Shown in pieces: positions 35,394-49,872 of a DNA stretch of 64,000 bases (position 1 is its first letter; each line of letters starts with the position of its first letter). The stretch is from Hyalella azteca (Eukaryota; Arthropoda; Malacostraca; Amphipoda; Hyalellidae): NCBI RefSeq assembly GCF_000764305.2, contig NW_025945864.1, forward strand, positions 62,001 to 126,000, read 5' to 3'. Below the pieces are notes generated by a model. It was given only the letters and a program-made list of their open reading frames with translations, did no database searches and was not told the origin of the DNA. The position numbers and the translations under genes are program-made.

Positions 35394-38269
35394 TTGGTTG
35401 ACACTCGAAGGAATATAAAGCCACGAGAAATTACTCTTGGCTCCTCTAATTGGAATGGGTTAATGTAAGTACCTCTTATTGCTAGCCCCAGTATAAAATA
35501 AGTTTTAACACTAAGATTCTAATTTAATCGATTGTGCAGCGCAAGTCATTCCCCCTCAGACGGCTGGGTCATAAGCATGTCCGGGCTTTGATCGTCGTGA
35601 TCGCTTCAAGGCCCCTTCAAGGCCCTCATGACGCCTATTTTGCCACAAAATGGCCTTAAGTTGAGGGCCAATTATTTCACCCTTCAATGCACAAATATCA
35701 GTTGACCATTTTAATATTTGTTTCTTGGCTGGTGAAACTTCCGTTATTGCACGTATTAAATATATATACCACAAAGTTAAGACTACTAGCTCAGTCACCG
35801 ATAAATAACTTTAATTCTTTTTTAATATATAAGGACCAAAATGTTAGGCTTGTTTCACCGTATAAAGCAATGTCTCTTCTTATCCAAGGTGATATTTTTG
35901 TCCGTTTTTTTTTTTCTCATCACAGCTTGGCATCTCAGTTTTTAAAATAACCGAAAAATGTCTATACAACTACAGTGTGCAACCCGTTAAATTATTTTTT
36001 TTTGTAATTATTCCTTCATCGATAATATGCTATCCATGCATGCTCATATCGTGAAGCATTTGTTGTAATTCAATGATGATTATGAAATGCAGAACATGCA
36101 AGCTTGCCAGTTCAATGTCACAAAAACATATTTCTTTAAAACATAACTACACTCGAATGAATTACAGTTTAGTTTTTAGTAGCTTCTTTACCGTTAGTTG
36201 GACGAAGAGTTAGACACCTGGATAAGAAAATTTTTTGCTTCGCTGAAAATAAATGAAAAACCGCACATCTGTTTCGAGTTGACTTAAGAATGTTGTATGA
36301 GGAGAACCAGCGGAAGTTGTAATATTGCAACGTAGTCCCATACACGTTTTTCTCGCCCAAACTTATCAAGGCCAAAGTTGAGAAGCATTTCCTTGAATGT
36401 GAAGTTCAGCAGCCAAACGTAGGGCAAATAAAGTGGGTTACAGTAAGACGTGGGGCAAAGTGAGACACTTCAATTATTTTATATATTAAATATAATAATG
36501 AATAACTGGATAAGGCAGTAATAGCATACAGGTAAAAGCGTTACTGCCGTGGCAGAGTCAGGACAGTGTTGCTCTGTCCTGCATTCCGCAGTGAGCAACA
36601 TTTGTTTTAAGGTAAGTCAACTGAATAGCCAACAATCAACATATATATGCTCAACCTAAAAAAGTTTACAATCGTATTTAGGAAATTATGATTTTAATCA
36701 TTACCACAAATTACGGAAATCATTGCAGACGTAAAATCAGAACATTGTATTTTCTGATGCCTCTGACTTACATCAGTTAGTTTCGGAAACATTAAATTTA
36801 TTCTTAGCAACCCTACTAAATACGTATCAACATAATTAGAAAATTACAACCTGGAATTTGACTGGTATTTTAATGATATCATTATTAGGTATCAAGTGTC
36901 ACTATGTCCACCATATGTAGACTCTCCCAAATTACACCGGTTCGGGGTTCAGTGATCATGAGTTGCACCGGTTTCAGTAATCAGTGCTTAGGTACTTAGA
37001 AATATAACATGGGATGTGATATGTAGCTTTATTCGACATTTCGTATTTTATGAAGGAAAATAGTCGCGTTATATTCAATTTAATTCATATTGTCTCTTCG
37101 AACCTCACTTTCCTTTCCCCAAATAAAATTTAGATGCTTTTGTCTTACCCTGCTGGCAGTTGCTCATTTTAATACTCTTAGTATTTTTATACATAATAGT
37201 TCACTCTAGGACATAACGTGAAAATTTTGCTATGGGCATATTCAAACATCTATCACAATTTCTGTAGAACCTTCAGAGTGCATAATGATACAACATACTG
37301 TGACATATAATATACAGAATGTAACCAACTCTTCCACTGTGAGAGCGACAACTACCGAGGTTACATTAACCCTTGCTCAAACGGCTTTCATGCCACATGA
37401 CGTTGAATATGCTATACTATTAATACCCATATATTTTATACCATTACTGTATATATCAGATTTATTGTCAGAAAATGTTAATAATTATCAGTGAAAAACT
37501 TTTTTTGACCTGGCTCATCTACGAATTTAAATCCAAATGAATTTTTTGAGCACAAAAGCCTCTCCTGAGTGAGGTCCACTCATCTACTGTTATTCAACGT
37601 CACTCGTAACCTTCAAGAGACAAAAACCTGTTATACCGAAGATGGTGGCAAGAACGCATCGCTTACCTAACGGAACCCTACATCTGAAGCAAAAACTCAA
37701 CAGCCTTGAGCAGGACATCCAGTCTTGAACGTTTTTAATGTCAGGGACATTAGAGATAGTGTTCCCTTATTACTTTTATTATCACACAAAAATTATTATG
37801 GCAGCGTTTGCAGCTGCTGGATGACAGGTTAGTTGAGGTAATTAGTTTGAATTGAGGTCTTCGTCTACAAGCAGGCTTGCGCCAATAACATTATCAGAAT
37901 TTTCAAAAAAAAAATAATAACTTGATTCGAGAGAAGTAGTGATGGTTTCATCACGTACGAGAAGAAGCAGTTCTCGTGACACGACGGTTATAATGTTTCT
38001 ATCATTCGTTTACGCATTGCCTTGTGTTTTAGTCACGACTAATTTATAAACTTATAAAATTATTTCATAAAAATCGATAATAATAATAATTTGGATAATA
38101 ATTCCAAACGCAACGATGGCTCCCGATTTTACTTTCATCCTTTGCCAATGACCGCATAGTGATACGTGATGAAACTGCATGCAGAAAGTTAGTCCGAAAC
38201 ATGGCTGGAAGACAAATTTGGCACAGCGGACCAGCAATCCAGTTGCTTCTCTTCTTCAACAGCTGGTCA
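35394..38269. other. Intergenic stretch, no gene seen
   Basis: AT-rich with no supported gene. GGGGCAAAGTGAGACA at about 36453 resembles the GGGGCA motifs near 62850-63930. Confidence 0.4.
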
Positions 38270-38412
38270 ATTAATCGGCAGGACAGCTATTCAGCCAGTC
38301 ACCTAATTGGCTAGTCAGGAAATCACCTAATTGGCTAGTCAGCAAATCACATAATTGGCTAGACAGCAAATTACCTAATTGGCTAGTCAGCAAGTCACCT
38401 AATTGGCTAGTC
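38270..38412. repeat. 24-bp minisatellite, five copies
   Basis: CACCTAATTGGCTAGTCAGC + AAAT repeated at 24-bp spacing; the first copies are more diverged. Confidence 0.92.
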
Positions 38413-38984
38413 CGCTGAGAAGAGATTCAGTTATCGAGTTTTTTAGCACAATTGATAGTCTACCTTTTTTTTGTTTTCAATTAACTCATGCGTGGCACAA
38501 TTATTATGTTATTTACGGAGAAATCCAAAGTATCACATGTATGTAAACATCACTCGTAATATTTGCGGAGACATCCTAATTTTCACTTGTAATCATTCAT
38601 AAAATTATTTCCGATTTATGCAAAAACTTAAACAAGCCTCTGAATAATTTATAGATCATAAATCCATCTTAGATTGTTCAGAAGTCAAATGCCGGAATTT
38701 TTAATACGGTTTTGAAGTTGCCTTCAAAAGTCCTACGATATCACTTATTTCTAGATCTGCTTCAATTGTTTTGCATCCTGGCCAGAACCACTGATGTTCG
38801 CTCAAATATTGTTGCTATTATTACTTGTTAAAAATACTAATTATTGTTACTGTCACTCCAACCAATTTGAAGTCGAAGATTGTGGTATTGACTTCCGTCA
38901 GTGCAGTTACCGTACGAACTCAACCAAACCATTTTAATCCGAATTACTCAAATGTTTACAGTTTTTTTTAATTCTTCAAGTGTA

Positions 38985-39054
38985 CACTGAATAGATAAAG
39001 ATAGTGTGAACTGAATAGATAAAGATAGTGTGAACTGAATATATAAAGATAGTG
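38985..39054. repeat. 24-bp tandem repeat, three copies
   Basis: ACTGAATAGATAAAGATAGT + GTGA repeated three times. Confidence 0.95.
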
Positions 39055-39990
39055 CATTTGTTTAACCGCCAGAGGCAATGGGCAATTAGTCAAAGAAATA
39101 CTCGATGCGTGCAGCTCGGGCGACACGAAACTTCCGCAAGTAATTTAGTTAAACCTCAGCCCTGGCGACGCCCGATGCAGCCACGCACCATGAATGTGCA
39201 CCACTTGAACTCCGAGGCGTCCATATCAGACCTGCCGTTAATTTCTGACTCGACGTACCATTTATTTATGTTAACTAAATATTACGGGTCTCAAGAAACC
39301 TCTGTGATAACGACAGTAATAATAGATACCTTGCATAATGATTTAATATACTATTAAATCGATGATTATTTGATTTCACGGGTTACGCACTTTTTCGTAT
39401 TTGATCGTTCAATGTACATATAGTTGAACAAATAAAAGTGTCGCAACCCACACTCCCTAAATCTTTTTTTCATGTTGTTGTTGTTTACAATTTATAAATG
39501 AAATTAGGTTTAAAGATATTTCTTAAGATTCAGATGTAAAAAAAAAATAAAAAATATGTTGTCTCGCTGAAGTATAATATCCTTGCAGTTATAGCTATTT
39601 GTATCACTTTAACATGTGAGCTTAGATTTTAATTACGATATCTCTTGAAAATTACTCGAGGAAGATATTGATAATATCACCCTTAAAGTCACCTCACAGC
39701 CGGTATTTCGATTGGAATGCTCCAACGCTTTAAAATACACTCGTTCAGCGTTAATTTTTGGTTACGTAACATAAATGAAAAATAGAGCAGATGCATCTCA
39801 CCTTGATAAAAAGACGTTACATTACACAAAAGCATAATCAAACAAATCAGTTTAATATTCATACATTTTCCTCCAAGTTGACCTTGATCACGGTAATGGC
39901 TTCTTCAAATGCTTCAACTGTCCACCCCCGATGACGATAGCAATCACCTCAGTTGAGTTGTTGGGTCCCTACGCCTGAAGGGAAGGCCGC
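39055..39990. other. Upstream flank of the peptide-gene cluster, no gene seen
   Basis: AT-rich. The last 130 bp before gene A become GC-richer. This flank does not match the sequence upstream of gene A', so it marks the outer edge of the duplicated block. Confidence 0.5.
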
Positions 39991-39996
39991 CCCGAG

Positions 39997-40034
39997 TATA
40001 TAAGGGCGTCGACGAACATCACACCACATCAGTC
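39997..40034 (+). promoter_or_regulatory. Core promoter of gene A: TATA box and initiator
   Basis: TATATAAG at 39997-40004 is followed by TCAGTC at 40029-40034, a match to the arthropod initiator TCAKTY, about 32 bp downstream. The start codon of gene A lies 46 bp further on. The same arrangement is kept at gene A'. Confidence 0.75.
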
Positions 40035-40079
40035 GTGTACTGCACTTGCTCTCTGACGCATCACAGCACCTACGCAATA

Positions 40080-41057
40080 ATGAAGTTTGTAAGTACATAT
40101 GATCCATATTATACCTGATTGATTCATTGTTTCATTACTGAAATTACTTAGACGCATTTAGATCGATCAATCCGATAAGATAAAATAAGTTTACCACAGC
40201 TGCAGGGTAGGAACACGAATGAATGATTCCAAATCTGAAAAAAAACAGGCGTTTAAAAACGTTATTTTGATCGAAAAAATAGTTTGATCTAGAATTCAGA
40301 TTACTATTTTATTATTAATATTTTTGAATATTTTGAGCATATCGATATATTTAAAAACTGGCGAACAGTATGACTTTCAAGGGTATATTGCAGGTCTTCT
40401 TTCACCATCCATTTTCGTAAATGTTTTCTCTCATTAAAATATAAATTTTTGAGTTTATCTCACTGATTCCATGATGTGTTGAAACTTCAAACCAATATTT
40501 TTCTTAGAAGCAGGCAATAATTTATTTCCAATTAATTTAGAATCCTTTTTAATTTTTTATCAATCGATTGTGAACATTCCGATACTAGATTTATCGATTT
40601 GAAACAAAATATTATCATATAGAACATTATTAAGTGAAACTATTTTAGTGAAACATTTTTTGGGCAGAACGCTATTAAGTGAATCTATTATAGTGAAATA
40701 TCATATGGCCGTTAATTCACCATTTTATATTGGCAAGAAGTCAATCAGGAAGTTTTACAGCAAAGTTACCTACCGTCACAGAGCATCATCGCCCTGCTGC
40801 TGACGCTGGTCCTGGCCGCCGTAGCCATGGCCAGCCCCGACCCTAACCCCGTCGCCGACCCCGAGCCTGGCAAATTCAAAAAATTCGGCGGACGCAGATT
40901 TGGCGGCGGTGGATTCCGCGGGGGCTATGGAGGATTCCGTGGCGGATATGGCGGTGGCTTCCGACGTGGTGGATTTGGTGGCGGGAAGAAATTCGGGAAG
41001 TTTGGTGGTGGAAAGAAATTAGATTTGTCTAATTCCTCCTTCCGTAAAAATTTTTAA
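40080..41057 (+). CDS. Gene A: glycine-rich cationic secreted peptide (AMP-like), 94 aa
   Basis: Two coding exons, 40080-40088 (Met-Lys-Phe, donor GTAAGT) and 40782-41057 (after acceptor TACCGTCACAG), joined in phase 0. Residues 1-20 form a signal peptide (MKFSIIALLLTLVLAAVAMA). Residues 21-32, SPDPNPVADPEP, are six X-Pro/X-Ala dipeptides, the substrate pattern of a dipeptidyl-peptidase-IV-type processing enzyme (known for cecropin and melittin precursors). Residues 33-94 are the mature peptide: GKFKKFGG, then FRGGYGG and FRRGGFGGG modules, KKFGKFGGGKK, and a non-glycine tail LDLSNSSFRKNF. Net charge is about +15. Glycine-rich cationic peptides of this type are antimicrobial in several arthropods; that role is inferred here. 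A polyadenylation signal AATAAA is at 41084. TATA box and initiator lie upstream. No cysteines, so a linear peptide. Confidence 0.88.
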
Positions 41058-41089
41058 CTCAATGGCCTATACAGGACCCCAAAAATAAA

Positions 41090-44000
41090 ATCAAATGATT
41101 CTGGAATGAAGTTTTTCTCTTACAAATGTCATTATAATCAAGTTTCGTCAGCATTTGAGAGTCATTTTCATATCAAACGTACGTAAAATACAAACGGCTT
41201 CTGAACATGTCATTCTCCGACACCAATTTTCGTTGAACATAATCTCGATTTAGCTGTCTTGACTTCGCCAGAAGCTGATTTTTTTTTCTCATCCACACTG
41301 AACTATATACGCTCATAGCAAACAATGTAAATTATTTCAAGCATTTTATCAAGAATTAATTTTAAAGCATTGAAGCCGCCAAGTAAATTTGCCATATCTT
41401 CATCGAGAACGTTTAGGAGACCAGCTCCATCATCAGTTCAAAAACTTTGTGTACAAGAACAAGTACAATTATCAGTAGAAAAAGCCGAATTTTATTCGTG
41501 AGAAATTGAAACATAGATAACGAAGAAACGAGCTAGGGAAGCGTTTTCGCGAAAAAGGTTTCCTCATTCAAGTATTTTACGGCTATATATTTATAGGAGC
41601 TTTATTCATATATTCATTCTTTAAGGCTAAACAGTTCATGTTGCTTGCTTGCAGCTCGCATGCAAAAACTGAAGATATATTTCAGATAGTAGGATATTTA
41701 AAATACTGTATGACTTGAGCGTTTCATAAAGTTGTGCACTATCTTTTTACATTCATGATGCAAAAAAGAAATGCATCGTCTCGGATGCCACTCACGACAC
41801 ACGATACTCGTGTATAAGAATACATTTTCGGTCTAAAGCAAGAATCTTTTTGCAAATTTTCTCAAAATTTTAGTATACTGAATTTATGCGTAAAACGCGT
41901 TTTGCTCTTTCATCAATATATTTCTGACCTTCAGAGCATTTTTCATTTCGAGCAGAGGATATTAATGTACTAGTATTTCAAGAGTTGGAGCATGCAGCTT
42001 ACTTCAGAAGAATAGATATAAAATAGTCTTGTAAAATGATATGTATAGAATGCTTCCTCTAATATCCTTTAAGAGACATTTACAAAATTCGCGATTCCAC
42101 GGACGCTCAAAATTATATTTCTAAGATTATCTGCTATAACTGCTTCATGGGTGTCACACATAAATTCAGCGGAAGCCTCTCATCATGAGCTCGACGGGGC
42201 AACTTTGGCCTTGATAAATTGGAGGTAAGATTTTACATTTCAATTTTGTACTTGAAAAAATTATATCCAAAATTATAATACACCCGTAAATTTGGCACCA
42301 ATGTTATTTGTGCGATTGCTTATATTTTTCTTTCAACCAATTTAATTGTAATATTCATAACCAAACAGTTTTCTTGTGAGAAATTTAACGAACACAAATA
42401 AATTATTTCGTGTGTGCTTGGTATTGATTAAGGATCTAATTTTTCACTTGTTATTATTTTGCGTTCTCGCTTCTTTCTAATCGATTCATATTAATTATTC
42501 TCATTAATCGAACCACTTCGTGACGCAATCAATTTTGTTTCTCATACAATGTTAGCGGGTCCGTTACACCATAATATGTATTGCGTTGTAAAATGTAGCC
42601 GTTTTTCACATTTTTTAAACAAGGAAATTTATCTGGATAGCATCCTCCATCATTTTATCCAGCAAACTAATCATCAGCAAAGTAATAAAAAAAATTATTT
42701 TGTAAGTATTTCTAAGTATTTTGTAATTTGGTTCGACGCATGTGCACTTTTTGTATCAAATTGTGTTCGTTATTTTATATTTCACATGAAAATACCCACC
42801 AAAAAATATAAAATACATTATTTAATATTTTCTTTATTAAATGTTTAGAAAAAAAAATACTTCTTCACGTATAATTCTTCGAACGGTATTTATCAATATA
42901 TTATTCTTAAGTTGTAACTTCCCTAAACAGTGAAATTCATAACTTTGATCAAAAAGCAACTCCCTGAGCTGGGGAAATTGTATTGGCCGTAAATTGTGCC
43001 TTGACAGATCTATTTTCATACGGCATGAAAGAAATTCATGTCACCAATGATGTAAAACCGCTAAACTATTTTATCTATAATTTTGTTATTACTTTATTCA
43101 ATTTTGAAGCCCAAGTCATGCACGGTCTACATTTTACTGAATCTTCCGAAATTTTATTTCGATTCATTGCATTACAAGTGCAATGACTTGACAAAAATTT
43201 GTAGCAAATCATTGAAATCGCATGGCTCTGGGGAGTGAAAGGTTACAATTTCCTCCTTACGGATCTTGTTCACCTTTGAGATGAGCTTCGAAGTTTCACC
43301 GATTACTGATTTGGGTGGAAAAAAATTCCTTTTATGACTTTCAATGACAATTCGTCTCGCAGAAGTTAAATTATCAGCATACGAATTCAGCTTGGCTAAA
43401 GAGAACATCTATAATGTGTATGGAAGAATTATTCATTGATAATTTTATAAAAAGCCATAAAAATTTGTAATTAGAATGGCACTTATCTTTTCTTATCGAG
43501 TACGGTAATTCATATGACCAATAACCTGAAGTAAAGTAAATTAGAGCTTTTATTGTCAAAAAGTTTCTCAAACTTCTTGTTCTATAAAATCCAGTTCGAT
43601 TCAAATTAATAATGTACGTCCATCCTCTTGATAGGAACAATATGATCATCGAGATGTCCTCATTATATTAATTTTTAAATTATTGTGATCCCAACGAATA
43701 ATTCAGCATTAGTTAAAAACGGAGCGATTAGTCTCAAGCGAGTCTGAAACGCGAAAGTGTGTTGCGTGTGACAAATTCTAGCTCGTGATCTGATGTAAGA
43801 GACTTTTTAGGATCAATATCCTAGAAATATATATTGGTTAAATATGCTTAAATATGGCAATTACTTGATTTGATCCCTCATTAACATTTTTAAAATAAAT
43901 TGTAACGTGTCATTTCAGATGACAAATAAATTTAGTTCCTTCATGCCAATGAGATTAATTGATCAGTGATACTTTGCCTTCAACTTGAAGTTTCCTACTC

Positions 44001-46175
44001 TTAGTTTCTAACACGATTTATACCCATAAATTTTCTCTTGTTATACTTTACATTTCTCATAGCAATTATCATCGAGATACAACTTGAACCATATAGACGT
44101 CCATGACTTTATACTGTCAAGTCGTGCACCAATATCAATTATAACGATGCTTAAACAACTCGTCGGACCTTCTGGTAGACTGGTATAGCTTGATCATGGC
44201 AAACAGTAATTCTGACTTTTGATTTACCCTGTTCAAAATACTCTGTTCCAAAATCTGATTGTACTTAAACTGGGAGGACTCTCTGAAACGACAACGTCTC
44301 CTCATCACTGACTGAGTTACTCGGTCACATAGAGCAAGAGTCAATCTGCATTGGGATGATTACCCCTACTGCGAGCTTCACTGCGCGCGTTGTGAGGTGA
44401 TGCATCAGCATTGTGATCAGTAGCTTTTTATGAGTTGTGTATGGATGATTTGAATCTAAAACTAGAGCTTAAAGCTATTAATTTAAATATTCTGTTAAGA
44501 TGTCACGGAAAATAGAAGAATTGGCGACAGGGCACAACAGGCCTATACTTCAAACCGACATCACTATGATATACAGTAATTTGAAGTAATTTAGGCAACA
44601 TGCGTTCTTTTCTTATAAGACCCGTCCAACTTGATCAGTATATCGTACAAGTGAACTATTGTTTTCACCTGTTATACGCTTTTGCGTGTGTTCGTCTTGC
44701 GATTTCTTCATAAAACTTTATATTGTAACAAAATGATCGAATTACATTCGATAAAAATAATAATATGTAAAATTATAATAACTAATGAGAAAATGTTTTT
44801 GTATGCGTTATTACACCACGAGGTGACGTAATAGTTCACTCCCCTCCATGTACTTCGTAATTGCTATGTGTTCCACCACAGAGGTTAGTACCTAATTGCA
44901 TTGTTTATCAGACGTTAATCTTCCGTGTTGATGTAGTGGTGTTTTTTTTGATGATAATAAATATTTAAATTTATATTACTTAATTATTTACGAGTGTAAA
45001 ATTCATTCGTTAGTGTTACGTTAATTCAACCCCTTAATTTGTTTTTATTCGTGCTTTTTCAGCGGGCTGCGAACCTATATAGGACATGACAACGAATTGA
45101 TAGGCAAGGGCTAGAAAGACACACGGTTTCATATTTTTATTTTCATGTATTTATCGCTCATTTATTATCATAGTTCTTCATTTATCATTTTTATTCATCC
45201 TTTATTTAAGATCATTGGCCTAGTGTCTTGGGTCACCGAAAGTTTGTTTGCTTATTTAGTGGATAGTCCATAACACGTTTAGTCCGAGTCTTTTGTTCAT
45301 AATAACGTGTAATATATTCAATCATTTGCAATTGGAACGTTTAAAATTCATTCAAGAATAGCGCATGACAATTCGATCAATCGCCGTAAACTTTGAAAAT
45401 TGTCAGTGCAAAAAGCCGACGTTGCCAAGTCAGTCTAAACTGGAAATCTTACAAGCCTAAAAAATTCTACTGCCAAATTGATGATAAAAATAAAAACAAA
45501 ATTGTCATTATAATCATTTTATTGTACCATTTCTCGAGAAAGTCGTAAATGCAAGTTTCGATTGATTCTAGGCAAGCAGTATTCGCTGTAGAAGCGCGGT
45601 TTCCGATTATCTTATTCATAAGCTTAGCGTACAGTCAATTATTTCACCACGGTATCACTGCAGTGAAAGTCATTGTACTACATTATTTTTCATTACTCAT
45701 TATTTAACTTAAAACTACATGCCCATATTATCACGAAAAGTTTAAGGTGACTTTCTTCTGCATTAACTGGTTTCACAAATAATATACCAATTCTATAGCA
45801 CCTGTTAAACAGGATCGTAAACTTTCTAGAACCAATTTCCTAATTCGTAAATCTAATTTAAGAACAGCTAAATTACGATCGTCATTTGATCGAATTTTGT
45901 ATATAAATGTAAACAGGTTTTATTCCATTAACAAAGAAAATGTCCAGGGCTACTGTAACTGAAACGTAGGCCTCGCTCTCAAAAAATTATGCTATCTTCA
46001 TAATTTTTTTGATGGTAACAGGATTTTTTAACGGAATGGTTGAACATTGCATTATAAGGAGGTAATGACACATTAACATAATTTGTCACTTATCAATCCT
46101 ATTCCATCAGCTTAATACTAGATAATCCAGCAGATATGATCTGTGTTTGCCAGATTCGAGGGTCGGCGAATGCAC
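41090..46175. other. Intergenic DNA between convergent genes A and B
   Basis: Alignable by eye to 52585-57687 in unit 2 with indels. No further gene seen. About 42405-42980 and 44460-45400 have no counterpart in unit 2. The block 44145-44455 is present in unit 2 in the opposite orientation. Confidence 0.55.
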
Positions 46176-49100
46176 TCAACCGTAATATCCGTAGCCGTAG
46201 CCGCGGTAGACGCGTCTAAAGGGCCTGTAGAACCTACGGTAGCCGTAGCCGTAACCGTAGCCGGGTTCAGGATCAGCGAGGGCTACGGGGTCGGGCAGGG
46301 CGACGGGTGAAGGGTCGGGGAAGGGCACGGCGCTGACCACGGCCAGCAGGACGACCCCCAGCAGCAGCACGGCGGCGAGCTGTACACAAGAGACGTTCAG
46401 GATACTCCGTGCATTGCGCCATGAATTACGGTGCAGAATTTGCAGGTGATGAATGAGTGAAGCATTGTATGACTTGAATTTAAGTTTTGATACATGACAT
46501 GACATGGCTTTAGCTGGAAACGGATTGGGTTGTTTTCAATGACATTGCGCATCGAACAAAATATTTGTCTACACAATAACTATCTATGGTAATCCGATGT
46601 TTTATAAAATAAAATATCAGCAACAGTTAATAAATACAGTGAATAAATATTCTGCGAAAATAACAAGAGGTATTGATGAAAAAAAAAGCACACCAAGCTG
46701 GTCTCTTCTCTCGCAGCCCAACGAGCAATTTAAAAACCTCTTGACGACCTGCGCATTACCGGTGACACCTCGCACGCATATCTATAGCCATTCTTTATAT
46801 ATGTGAGTTTGTTCGTTGCGCCCCTCCTTCGTCAGTTACAGGTACGAGGTTCTCAATTACTCGTACTACATGAGAGCACAATGAGTGAGTCCAGAAATGA
46901 TGGAGCGAGGTATAAGTCAAGCAGTGAATTACGAAATATGTTGTGATTCTCGATGCTGGACAGATCCCGACATGGCGGACGTCAACAAATACGAGATTCT
47001 ACTTTACTAAATTGCGCATCAAGTGAAATAAATGTGCAAATAAAATGAATATATTATAATTAAACATGATGAGATGAAGCTACAATTGTTTGCCTGGTAA
47101 AATATGGAGCATAAATTTTTTTCGACACAGGTTTTGACCGAAGAAAATATTCTTGCGGTAACTCAATCAAATTCTTCTTGACCCACGTTTCTCGTGAGCA
47201 TCTAAAATTGTCATGCTGGACAGCCCAATTTCATCCCTTACTTGCCTGGTTATCCACCCTCATTCCTCACTTGACTTGGCATCTACCCTCTCTTGAGTCG
47301 CTATCTGCCCTCGATCAAGTGATCTCTCATGTACCTCAGTCGCTTCACTGACCAAAAGTCCAAAAGCAACTAGCGCATGGACATAAACAACTCTGACATT
47401 GACCAGCGGCCGCCTGAAGTCAGTGGGCCATTTGGCGAACTGCGTCTTGCGCGTTCATATGAACTGAATCACAAATATTATATTTGTGAAATACAAATAT
47501 TATATTTGTGAAATAAAATATAAATATCATTTGAATAACAATAAGGGTGAACATCACTCTCATTTCATCCAGAAAGATTCAAGCTCCTGTTCACATCGTC
47601 TTTTGCGGCAAAGGTTTTCTCGCCACAGTTGAATTTATTAGCTTTTAATTATTTTTTGATCGGTAATCCATCCCAAAAAAAAGGTAATTTTGAAATAACT
47701 GGTGAACCAATCAGATAGAAATAAATATTAAAGCAAATTCAATTTTTACATTCACGTTTTTACATTCATGTTCATGTTACCAACTGTACCAGAGCTGCAT
47801 CTTTGTACTTAGCTACCTACTGTATCCCAGAGCTACATCTTTGTACAGAGCTACCAACTGTATCCCAGAGCAGCATCTTTGTATAGAGTTACTAACTGTA
47901 TCCCAGAGCTGCATCTTTGTACAGAGTTACCAACGGTATCCCAGAGCTACATCTTTGTACAGAGCTACCAACTGTATCCCAGAGCTGCATCTTTGTACAG
48001 AGCTACCAACTGTATCCCAGAGCTGCATCTTTGTACAGAGCTACCAACTGCATCTCGCAGCCACCTTCTCGCCCAATGTACACAACTTGCAAACACATCC
48101 TAGAGCTACCTCCTCGAAAATAGCCTGTAACTTTGTCCTTCGTGTCTAGCTTAAGCCAATTAAGACGGCCTCTCCTTCGGAAGTAAATCTCGATTCGTCT
48201 CGCCGTCATTTAGCTGAGCTTCTTTGTACCGCTCATCCTCGTATACGTCGTGGCGGCCGTGAGAATCAAATCGTTCTAGTGCAGACATTAGCTTTGCTGC
48301 CCCAATTAATGGCGATAATTATTTTCTTAGCAGGATTGGCCCGACATATTTATTATCTCAACTGCTCCAACCCAACAATTTGAGCTTGATCGAAAAAATA
48401 TGAGTTTTTGTTATAATTTGACAAATAATAGCAGTATTTTATTATAATGTGCATGTTCCATTTCCACTCGAAACAAAATATTCATATTTAGAGACTCGTT
48501 TTAGAACACTTCTTGAGTCTTGATGATTCATTACCTAACATTGCGCTCAGGAACAATACTTCTATGGATGCTTCTACTGACCTTTTTTGACAACGCAGAG
48601 CCCTGATCGAATCAACTTTAGAGAAATAGTCCCATAACTAAAAGATTAATAGCATTAAATCATGAGCGCGATGTACTTGCTTTAGACTTTAGAGTGTCAC
48701 GATTTTAACTCAGACTGTACATTGAGGTTTGCAGCCATTTATCGGTCAATAAGTTCCTAGATGCCATTGCGTCCAATTTAATGTGTAGCTACCAATCAGC
48801 TAAAAAAACTCGCTCGTTCACCTTGTCCAGATGAACGCGTACTATAGGTGTACAGTTAACGAGCTAAAATGAGCAAAACTGCGGTTAATACTTCAGCGTT
48901 CAAATAAAATTGTTAACGCTAATTGTCGAATCAGAATCACTGAAAGATCCAATAATTTTATTTTATGAAAAATATATTAGGCTCTACTCCAGAACACAAC
49001 TTATTCATATTGATACATGCATGCTTTATCAAAATACGCATCCCTATTCTTTAAGAGCATTAAAATTGTCAACCATCAGGGTTCATATAAACCATCTACC

Positions 49101-49196
49101 ATATAAATGTCGGATAATTTATTTCATGCCATTCAAGATTTATGCATAATGTAAGTTTATGGATCGCACTTCGATGGGAGAACCCACCAGTTTCAT
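46176..49196 (-). CDS. Gene B: Gly/Tyr/Arg-rich secreted peptide (AMP-like), 70 aa
   Basis: Minus-strand gene with coding exon 1 at 49196-49188 (Met-Lys-Leu, donor GTGGGT) and exon 2 at 46379-46176 (acceptor CTTGTGTACAG), phase 0, intron 2.8 kb. Residues 1-20 are a signal peptide (MKLLAAVLLLGVVLLAVVSA). Residues 21-42 are eleven X-Pro/X-Ala dipeptides (VPFPDPSPVALPDPVALADP + EP). Residues 43-70 are the mature peptide: GYGYGYGYRR, FYRPFRRVYR, GYGYGYYG, with six Arg and no acidic residue. The repeated Gly-Tyr pattern recalls nematode NLP/CNC and some arthropod defence peptides; function is inferred. Exon 1 is identified because it is identical to exon 1 of gene B''. AATAAA on this strand lies about 250 bp past the stop (45919-45924). 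Confidence 0.82.
47785..48060. repeat. 38-bp minisatellite in intron of gene B, about 7 copies
   Basis: Units AGCTACCAACTGTATCCCAG + AGCTGCATCTTTGTACAG. The unit-2 counterpart (59537-59588) has only 1.3 copies and is then joined to sequence that corresponds to 50143, so this array is a deletion breakpoint there. Confidence 0.93.
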
Positions 49197-49267
49197 GTCG
49201 ATGCAGGAGCGTTGATGTCCTCGTGGGAGTGCAGAGATGCCGAGACCAGCGTTTGTCGCAATTGTAA

Positions 49268-49275
49268 CCTTTATA
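49268..49275 (-). promoter_or_regulatory. Likely TATA box of gene B
   Basis: TATAAAGG on the minus strand, 72 bp upstream of the ATG at 49196 and 8 bp outside the 81-bp leader block shared with B''. The B'' TATA box lies in unrelated sequence, so the two genes have separate core promoters. Confidence 0.5.
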
Positions 49276-49872
49276 GCGCTTGTCGAAACCTTTGCAGCCT
49301 CACCTCTCAAAACCCTTGGTGTAGGGAAAGTTACATTTGTAACAATTACTGAAGTTAGCGATATAACAAGCATACAGCTTACAGAGATTTGGAAATATCT
49401 TTTATTTTTTATTTCATGACGTTTGGACATTAAAGTCAAGGGGATGGGTATGAATTATCCCCAAATGATTAATATATTTTGAGTTTCATATACACGTATC
49501 AAAATTCTAAACTATTCCCTGCAAAAAGTTCATCAGCCTAGCAGCATTCCTCCCGTCGTATTGTAGTCCTTGCTCGTGCAATGGCGCCGGCCAAACCTCG
49601 AGTCTGGTTAAAGGAATGCATAGAATCTCAATCCTAATTTGTTGTGTAAGTGTACCATTATATTGCCCACTTCCAATAAGTTGATGTGAGATGAACACAA
49701 TTGGCCATCTTTTGGAAGTGCAATTATGAATATCATTTGTTCAAGAAAGCCGTGATGTTTCATGGAAATTAATTCACTTGTTGAATTCAATGCATAGTTC
49801 GCCTGCAACTAATTGCGCAAAGATTTGTTCGCTGGTCTGAAAGCTTTGCTATGCTACCCTATCCTGTGTTGT

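Noticed and set aside
39052..39357. 101-codon plus-strand frame upstream of gene A
   Set aside because: No signal peptide, homology or splice context; ends in AT-rich codons.
43590..43615. tRNA B-box-like GTTCGATTC
   Set aside because: No A box, acceptor stem or anticodon arm around it; no tRNA gene could be built anywhere in the window.
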